A stretch of DNA of 14,769 nt, taken from Biscogniauxia marginata (Eukaryota > Ascomycota > Sordariomycetes > Xylariales > Xylariaceae). The stretch is from assembly GCA_022695795.1 (NCBI GenBank), contig MU404130.1, positions 9,442-24,210 on the forward strand. Direction: 5' to 3'. Of this stretch, positions 8,640-14,769 are shown in pieces. Below the pieces are notes generated by a model. It was not told where the DNA came from. It was given only the letters and a program-made list of their open reading frames with translations, and ran no database searches. A program made the translations under genes and the position numbers. Position 1 is the stretch's first letter. The number at the start of each line of letters is the position of its first letter.

Positions 8640-8944
8640 AATACCGGCGAAGACGTGGAGCGCGGCCCGGTAAGGCAACATAGCTGATAGATCTACTAGC
8701 GGGAGCTGCGATATAAATTACATAGCAAATATTACGATAGGCTCGGAACTAGAAAAGCTTAGGTAATAATATAGAAATGACGTGAACTCCCGGGCGGATT
8801 AATTACCTTACCCGGGAATATTGTCGCCACGGCGGGGCTCTTACCTTTACTATCCCGCCAGCCCGCCACGAAGCCTCTATACGAAGGTATGGTATACGTA
8901 GGTAGCCTAGACCTTTGTCAGCACCACGTCATCGGCGATTTCGT
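8640..8944. other. Spacer at the right edge of the first island
   Basis: No gene is assigned. A 7-bp inverted repeat around two CCCGGG sites (tcccggg 8788-8794, cccggga 8811-8817, 16-base loop) could form a hairpin. On the minus strand the last bases before the A+T block read EIADDVVLTKV and then TAG, which could be the tail of a gene cut by the desert, but it is too short to support. Confidence 0.4.
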
Positions 8945-10680
8945 AAGTATGTAAAATATATTCAAGATTATTTTTTAATAAGTATTAACAAATTTAAGCT
9001 TTATTAAAATCCTTTTTCGGTAATAAAAGATGTATTTTTACTTATTAACTTAAATATAAAGTATATTTAAATTATATTTTATATTTTATAAAAGACGGTT
9101 TAAAAGTTAATAAATACATTTTAATAATTTATTTATTATTAATTAAGTCACGAATTAATTATTAACGTAACTTGTATATACTTAAATTAATACTTAAAAA
9201 AGTAAAAAATCGATATATAAACTCGTAAAAAATAACTTTTAAATGGTAAATTATAAGGTTAAAGATATTAAAGTTAATGAATTTTTATATTGTTTATTAA
9301 TACGTATTAATATTATGCAAAATTATATTAAATACTCGATTTAACTTTAAAATCATTTAAAAATATATAATCACTTTTATATTTATTATAAAATATTTTA
9401 TTAATAATCAGCTTAAAATAGTTCTTTTAAACGTTAATATTTTAATAAAAAGAGTTATAAAATATTTAATTTCTTATAAAAGATTATAATAATAAAAAGC
9501 ACGGATATAAAATTAAACTTTAAATTTAAAAATTTAAAAAATATAACGTTATATAGTTTTATTAATATAATATATAAAAAACCCTAGTTTTTTTATATTT
9601 AAGTTTTAAAACTAAATTATTATTATTATAATATCTCATTTAAAAATAAATATATATAAGTTAAAAAACGTAATGTTATTAATATTTTTTAATAATATTA
9701 TAATTTCAAGTTTTCTTTTCCGCTTCTTTTTAATAACTTCTAGTTTTTAATTAATACGACTAATAAGCTTGTTTTATATTTTATTTATATATAAAATCTT
9801 TATAATGTTTATATTTAAATGTTTTAAAATATATTATATATATTAAGTTATTATAATAAAAACCTTATAATAATATATATATATATTTCATTATATTAAA
9901 CGTTTACTTTTAATAAGTGACTTATTTATTAAAAAAGAAAAAGAAAAATTTATATTATTAAAAATAACATTTAAATACTTACTATTTAAAAAAGGGGTTA
10001 ATAATTAATATAAACTTAATATAGCTTTTATAAAGGTATCGCTTTTTAATAATAACTTCTTTATAATTAATAGTGTTAATAAGGTTATTATTACTATTTA
10101 AAACGGGGGTTTTATCTTTTTAATATTTAAATCGTCGTTATATATAAAATCATCTTTATCAAAATGAGCCTTATAAATATTAAACTTATATATAAAATGG
10201 CGTTTATAAGTTTATAATATATTAAAGATATATTATTATAATTAATTTAAAATTAACTTAATATTTTTAAAAGTAAACTTTAAACTTTTTTAATAACAAG
10301 AAAAAGGTAAAATAAGTATATTTATATATTAATATAATTTAAAAAATAAAAGTAATTTATAAAGATATATATAAAGAGGTTTTTAATAAGATTTATAATA
10401 GTTTTCTTAATCCTTTTAAGTTTAATTTTATATTAACTACTTATTTATTTTTATAACTTTAAATCTTTTAAAGCTTTATAAATAAGCTAGTAAATTTACA
10501 AGTAATATCTTATTTTAAAATTATATTATAATGAATATATTAGTTACCTTTTACTTACTAAGTATATAAAGTTAATAAATAAGTGAAGAAGTATTTAAAG
10601 ATTAATAAAGCTTAAATAATAATGTTTATAAAGAGTTACACCTCTTTTCATACTTAATAAACCTGTTAATTTTTAAAAGG
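8945..10680. other. A+T-rich RIP-type desert without a recognisable gene
   Basis: This has the same character as the left block: extreme A+T, residual C mostly in CpG, and little CpA. The change at about 8945 is abrupt. No frame keeps protein-like composition over a useful length, and no terminal repeats were spotted. Confidence 0.7.
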
Positions 10681-10777
10681 TTTATAAATAAAAGGTTTAT
10701 AAATAAAAGGTTTATAAATAAAAGGTTTATAAATAAAAGGTTTATAAATAAAAGGTTTATAAATAAAAGGTTTATAA
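10675..10777. repeat. 15-bp tandem repeat array
   Basis: Six perfect head-to-tail copies of tttataaataaaagg span 10681-10770. A partial unit lies on each side (aaaagg at 10675-10680, tttataa at 10771-10777). The copies show no divergence, so the array is recent compared with the mutated DNA around it. The unit has no CpA or TpG, so RIP would not mark it. Confidence 0.95.
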
Positions 10778-11030
10778 TTTTATAATTTTAAATTAATTTT
10801 AAACTACTTATTAAAATATAATAAGATTTTTTATAAATAAATATAATTTTAATAATTATTTTATATTTATTATTAAGAAAATATTTATTAATTAATTAAT
10901 AAGTTTTAATATATAAAATAATTTTAATTAAAAAATTATATTTATTATATAAGTTATTTATTTACAAGGGATTTACTTATAATATAATTATAAAAATATT
11001 AAAGGTTATTAATCGTCATTTTAATGCTAA
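10778..11030. other. A+T-rich desert ending at the second island
   Basis: There is no gene. Composition returns to normal between about 11020 and 11090. A minus-strand frame (11016-11273) straddles this boundary and is not credited. Confidence 0.6.
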
Positions 11031-11517
11031 AGCCACTATGAAATCTAATAAGAGGACAATTTTTATAAATCCTTCATACCTTCCTACACTACCCTTAGGT
11101 ACCTTAGGTAGGTAGGTATGGACGGGCTGAAATAGGTACTGGGGCTGGTGATGGAGCAGCCATCTGTGGCTGGGGCAATAGCCGTATAATCCCTCAAGGG
11201 ATCTATGGGGAAGGCACGTGTTGCTTGGCAAATTTAGCCTTAGTTCAGATTCCGTCATGACCCATTTAGTCAATCAACCATCCTTCTTACAACCTCTTTT
11301 CTTTTTGGTTTCGTTTCTGAAGCCAGCAGATCAGTTAGGTAGTCTTCCATTTACTTAAGCCTTTACACACAGCATAGGCGATACCATATTCAACCGTTAC
11401 AATACCAGGAGTCACAATATACCTCAGCATTCCTTCTCCTTCTTGAACTTTCAAATACCTAGCGTCTTTTACATAACCCAATTTTAAGCGACCTGTTTTG
11501 CTACTTATCCCTTAGAG
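11031..11517. other. Left part of second island, possible upstream region of the small zinc-ribbon gene
   Basis: Near the border, 11093-11120 carries the repeated ccttaggtaccttaggtagg motif. From about 11280 to 11515 the plus strand is rich in pyrimidine runs (ttcttacaacctcttttctt; ccttctccttcttgaacttt), as is common upstream of fungal start codons. That suits a promoter and 5' leader for the ORF at 11518. No TATA box or specific operator can be defended. Confidence 0.35.
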
Positions 11518-11749
11518 ATGCCTCGGTGCGAAACATGTCAGGGCCAAGGCTTAAAAGGCACCTACTGCCCAACTTGCGGCGCACCTCCCAAGTCTTCTAC
11601 TTGAAGATGAAATGATATTTGGTACGTATCACCAGATGTCTATACCGGGCTCCCTAATTGAGACAATGGGACTTTTTAGTTTGAGACATGAGAAGGCCAA
11701 GTCTTGGTTTAAACATGGCTGGAAAGAGGGTTATGGGCGGTCAATCTAA
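11518..11749 (+). pseudogene. Tiny two-exon zinc-ribbon gene, two in-frame TGA stops
   Basis: The ATG at 11518 opens MPRCETCQGQGLKGTYCPTC, two CxxC pairs that would bind one zinc ion. The first pair is in the CxxCxGxG form known from DnaJ-type zinc fingers. The frame meets TGA at 11602-11604 (28 residues) and again at 11608-11610. Further on, a compact fungal-type intron fits at 11622-11679: donor GTACGT, a ctaat branch-like site, and acceptor tttttag, 58 bases in all. Splicing keeps the same frame and gives an exon 2 reading LRHEKAKSWFKHGWKEGYGR and ending at TAA 11747-11749. Total length would be 57 residues. Both TGAs could be CGA codons changed by RIP-type C-to-T mutation. Alternatively, the real product is only the 28-residue peptide, or the gene is chance. 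A purine lies at -3 of the ATG. Confidence 0.45.
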
Positions 11750-12019
11750 GCATATCATTGGCAATAGTTGTCAGTGTCTCTTGATATTTATGTTTTTAAT
11801 GTTGCGACAGCGTCGTGGGTTTATGTAATCGGAAGTAACTGGGACTCAAGGTCACAGTATTCATACAATATTAAACTATCTATCTCTATATATTGAAGCG
11901 GCGCGAGCGAGTATCCCTCGTTGCGGGATGAGCGCGGCGAGCTCGCTCGCATCGGTCGCCGGATGCGGTAGCCATGTGACCCGTATCAGGTGGGCGCCCT
12001 CCTAGTGGGTCCGTAACAT
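11750..12019. other. Spacer with a GC-rich hairpin
   Basis: No gene is seen. It contains a short ATG frame at about 11714-11827 (37 codons), overlapping exon 2 of the small gene in another frame and not credited. The notable object is the GC-rich hairpin listed separately. Confidence 0.4.
11903..11950. repeat. GC-rich two-part hairpin
   Basis: A perfect 9-bp stem pairs gcgagcgag (11903-11911) with ctcgctcgc (11942-11950). Inside it atccc (11913-11917) pairs with gggat (11925-11929), giving a branched or stacked fold. It stands out as the most GC-rich stretch of the second island. It does not fit a tRNA (no T-arm or anticodon arm of proper size). It could be a structured RNA element or the relic of a repeat end. 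Confidence 0.5.
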
Positions 12020-12331
12020 CTAATTAGCTGGAATTCTTGCTCCGTGTAGTTTGGAGGACAAAGTCATGAATGCTGCCACAACATGCTTTGCGTGAACCCA
12101 TCAGTATCCTAATACCACCGTAGGTTGGAGTAAGTCATTGCCTGGAGCTTCGAAGCTGACCTTCCAAGCCTTACTCGCTACTTCAAGGGCGCCGATCAAG
12201 TGGCAAAGTCCTGCGCCAGAGGCAGGTTGGGTGAATGGCGTTATTCTTAATGTTGATAACCTTTGAATCGGTTGTGCAGTACAATTTTGACCTTGAAATA
12301 TTGCTCGTATGGATTTTTTTCGCTACGCGCA
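12020..12331 (-). pseudogene. Possible broken minus-strand ORF, unrecognised
   Basis: One minus-strand frame runs about 103 codons to the TAG at 12020-12022 with a single TGA at 12101-12103. The middle is protein-like (PASGAGLCHLIGALEVASKA). There is no ATG near its upstream end and no recognised domain. The TGA could be a former CGA or TGG. It could equally be a chance frame in normal-composition DNA. Confidence 0.25.
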
Positions 12332-12403
12332 AATAACAGGAAGTGGTATAGGGCCTGTCGATATAGAGAAGTAATGCAGCCTATTAACAGTATCCAACTT
12401 TGT

Positions 12404-12785
12404 CTAGTTATTATTACTAGCATAGCTCATTTGGTTGTTGCTGTTGGCTGCACCGGGACTGTGCCAATTCTGCTGTGACTGCTGGCCTGTACCCTGGGCT
12501 TGTAATGGGGGGGTATGCTTGTGGTATGGCTTGGTTGTAGGAAGCATTCTGACTTGAGGCCCGTGTGTCGGTAGGCCGAGTTCCATAACCGTGAGGCGTT
12601 GCAGTAGTAGCCGGCGATATCGAGCATTGGCTGGAATTTTGGGGCTGGCTGCCGCGAGCTTGCAAAGTCGGCCATTAACTGCTAGTAGTGGCATATCCAC
12701 TAGGGGTGTTGAGGGCTTGTAAGAGCAGGTTGGTGGAGCTGGTAGTCCTCACGTAGTCATATGCTGGGGCCGAAGTATACGGCAC
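12404..12785 (-). pseudogene. Low-complexity Q/S/T/P-rich protein relic, minus strand
   Basis: Two overlapping minus-strand frames carry the same kind of composition. One frame, running from about 12800 to 12417, reads ASSQNASYNQAIPQAYPP and is broken by one TAA near 12674. The other (12404-12700) ends GTGQQSQQNWHSPGAANSNN and a short poly-Asn. A one-base shift around 12500-12515 would join them into one disordered glutamine-, serine- and proline-rich tail, a composition common in fungal transcription factors and RNA-binding proteins. No folded domain is visible. It lies directly downstream of the PDZ fragment on the same strand, so it may be that gene's divergent C-terminus or a separate neighbour. 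Confidence 0.4.
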
Positions 12786-13140
12786 CGAAGCTGTTATGGT
12801 TGGATTGGTCTAATAAGGAATTCGAGAAGATCCATGGTCATTCGTCGAAGCTTTCTTGTCTTCAATCTCGATAAAGGATCCAGGCGACAGGCCGTACAAT
12901 TGCGCCGGATATCCTGGCCGAAAGGCCTTTACGTATATCTCAGAGTAGAGCGGATGGCATACCATCCGGGCGCTAAGGGATGGCTTTTGCACCGCCGCGG
13001 AAGTCGACGAGTTGGTCGTCGTTGACGTCCTCAGCGGAAAGCGTAGGCACTTCAAGCTCGTGTTCCTAACCCTGGCTGGAAACGAGGATGCGGAGAGTAG
13101 ACTCCTCGTATTGGTATCCTAAATCAGGACTCTTCGTGAC
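12786..13140 (-). pseudogene. Second Nma111-like fragment, PDZ region, with shifts and a stop
   Basis: Reading down the minus strand from about 13140, VTKSPDLGYQYEESTLRILV leads to a TAG at 13066-13068 (CAG in origin if RIP) and then EHELEVPTLSAEDVNDDQLV. This matches the end of an Nma111 PDZ domain and the linker after it. A one-base shift near 12994-13000 leads into AAVQKPSLSARMV and then EIYVKAFRPGYPAQLYGLSP, the conserved start of the next PDZ-like domain of the family. Another shift near 12843 gives TMDLLEFLI. Further family sequence is not recognised beyond about 12790. The upstream frame stays open without a stop to 13323, but only the part from about 13140 looks homologous. It is a diverged paralogue, not a copy, of the fragment at 7960-8635, since the shared stretch differs strongly. 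Confidence 0.7.
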
Positions 13141-13323
13141 TGTGTTGAGTAGATTAAAAAGGGCGTAGTAAGCCTGGGTGCTGCAACTGTGTGAGATGGT
13201 CTGGCGTGTATTGTCTATGTAAAAGTTAGAAGTAATAGGTAGGTAGACTAATTGATCACTTGACGGGACTGAATGATTGAACCGAAAAAACCAACGAAAA
13301 GTGGTTGTAATGGGGATGGTTGA

Positions 13324-13530
13324 TTAGGCTAACTAGTGGCTGTGTTCCTGTGTATTTGGGCTAATTCCTTGAAGCATTGACCACCTCCCCACACGCCCGG
13401 CTGTTATAGGACCCACTCGCACACTAGTCCATATTGGGTGACACATAATGGCATGTAACAAGGGACTACCTACCTAGGTAGGTACAGAAGCGCAGACCAC
13501 CTTCCCATAGCTGCATATACTATTTGCTGC
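13324..13530. other. Right edge of the second island
   Basis: No gene is seen. It ends with the perfect palindrome listed at 13467-13484, after which composition falls to extreme A+T within about 50 bases. Confidence 0.5.
13467..13484. repeat. Perfect 18-bp palindrome tacctacctaggtaggta
   Basis: The 18 bases are their own complement. Related aggta/taggt words lie at 11093-11120 (the other border of the same island), 13236-13246 and 6052-6123. Short palindromic TACCTAGGTA words recur in intergenic DNA of many ascomycetes. No function is established here. Confidence 0.85.
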
Positions 13531-14769
13531 TTTTAATATTATTATAACTAATAATGGAAATAAAAGGACATTTTAAACTCTTTACTTTAAAGAAAAGGTT
13601 ATATAATTTCATAACTTAAATAAATATTATAAATATTGTTTAAATAAATTAAATTAAATTATTAAAAGTTATAATATTATAATGTATTAATTAAGTTATA
13701 AAATAAATAAATAATATTTTTTTTAAAAACGTGCTTTTATATATTTATAATTTAAAAGAATGAGAAAAGATATTCTTTTTAATAAAAATATCGGTATTAA
13801 AGCTAGTTTAACATTTATTAAATTTTTTTAATTTTTTTGTTTTTTATAAATTTATAACTATTTATCTTATAAAATTAATATTTAATATAACTTATTATAA
13901 TTTAATATATCGTTTTTCGAATATATAATTTAAACGGGTAATATAATAATTATAAATTATATAAAGATATATCCCCTCTTTTTATAATTTAAATATTATT
14001 ATTCTTAATAAAGTTTAAAAGAAACATCTTTTTATTATTAATCATTATACAACGTACCACATAAGCAAGTAAACAAAACAAGCTCGTAAACGAAATTTCA
14101 TAGTTATTACATTTTTAACCATTAAAAATCATTTACGCCGTATCAAAATTAATTAATAATTATTATTATTTAAATCGTCTTATTTAACTTTATACTTTAA
14201 AAACTAAATACCTTTTTCATATTAAATATTCGGTTTTTTAAAGCGTGATTTATATTATTTAATTTATTCTATTTTTTAAGTTAAAGCTTTTTAAAATTAA
14301 AAAAAATAACAAATAAAATTAATTATAACTTCTCGAAATTTAAATTATTAAATACTTTTTTATTTATTATATAAATACGCGTATAATAATTAAATTAGTT
14401 ATATATATTATATCGTTTTCGTTTAGTTATTACTTTTTTTCGAGGTCCCTTTTTTTATTAATTATAATATTATCTTTTTTAATTTATAAAGTTACTTTTT
14501 TTATAATTATTTATTTTTTAAAAATAAATAGTTTTATTTCGTAATAAAGACATTTTATATATTAATATTAAAATAGTTTTTATAAATTAATTATAAGTAT
14601 TTATAATACTTATAAAAAAACCTTTTAGTGTTTTTTAACTTTATTTATAATATAATTAAATTATAAAAACACTTTACGAGTTATTATTAATTTTTTAATT
14701 TTTTAAAATACTTAATTTATATTAAAATTAAGAAAAAATATACGCGTTTTTTAAATTAAAAAATTTAAT
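13531..14769. other. A+T-rich RIP-type desert to the window end
   Basis: Composition is the same as in the other deserts, with no readable gene. The only recognisable item is a short stretch at 14050-14092 that resembles the outer arm of the hairpin element. Confidence 0.7.
14050..14092 (+). repeat. Possible end of another hairpin-element copy
   Basis: It begins aacgt and contains taagcaagtaa followed by acaagc, cgtaa and later aattt at spacings similar to those in the left arm at 4300-4350. The similarity fades inward, so only a truncated or strongly mutated end may remain. Confidence 0.35.

Noticed and set aside
10681..10770. Array considered as a CRISPR or telomeric repeat
   Set aside because: The units are contiguous without spacers and do not match a TTAGGG-type telomere. 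It is a simple minisatellite.
11016..11273. 85-codon minus-strand ORF
   Set aside because: It straddles the composition boundary, has no ATG at its beginning, and its last residues come from the A+T block. It is probably chance.
11903..11950. Considered as a tRNA gene
   Set aside because: Stem sizes do not give a cloverleaf and there is no T-loop motif.
12263..12478. 71-codon plus-strand ORF
   Set aside because: It has no domain and overlaps better-supported minus-strand readings.
12834..13025. 63-codon plus-strand ORF
   Set aside because: It is a shadow of the minus-strand Nma111-like fragment.

Overview
The window looks like nuclear DNA of a filamentous ascomycete (Pezizomycotina) from a compartment shaped by repeat-induced point mutation (RIP). 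Three blocks (about 1-4850, 8945-11030 and 13530-14769) are very A+T-rich. The cytosines that remain there sit mostly in CpG, CpT or CpC, and CpA/TpG is scarce, which is the footprint of fungal RIP. They alternate with two islands of ordinary base composition (about 4850-8940 and 11030-13530). The islands hold recognisable but broken eukaryotic gene pieces, one of which fits a short spliceosomal intron. Species is not determinable by eye.

Layout. 1-3480: an 18-bp tandem array at the window edge, then RIP desert containing one decayed reading frame (about 2041-2418). 3468-5069: nested inverted repeats, consisting of a clear 442-bp hairpin element (4298-4739), a more mutated relative beside it, and weaker outer inverted repeats. 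5077-5918: two unrecognised gene pieces on opposite strands. 5940-6840: spacer with one uncertain ORF. 6851-7284: a fungal bZIP transcription-factor relic. 7401-7801: an uncharacterised protein relic spread over three frames. 7960-8635: the C-terminal part of an Nma111-like HtrA-family protein carrying PDZ sequence. 8945-11030: RIP desert with a 15-bp tandem array. 11030-13530: second island with a tiny two-exon zinc-ribbon gene (11518-11749), a GC-rich hairpin, a broken minus-strand ORF, a Q/S/P-rich relic, and a second Nma111-like fragment on the minus strand. 13530-14769: RIP desert with a weak further copy of the hairpin-element end.

No gene here is confidently intact. The two Nma111-like pieces cover partly different stretches of the family: the first appears to lack about 80 residues that the second contains. 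The islands read best as old duplicated gene fragments decaying between transposon relics. Damage is of two kinds: CAA/CAG-to-TAA/TAG or CGA-to-TGA stops, as RIP would make, and single-base shifts in homopolymer runs, which could be real or could be assembly errors. Family assignments rest on motifs and recalled family features; no search was run.
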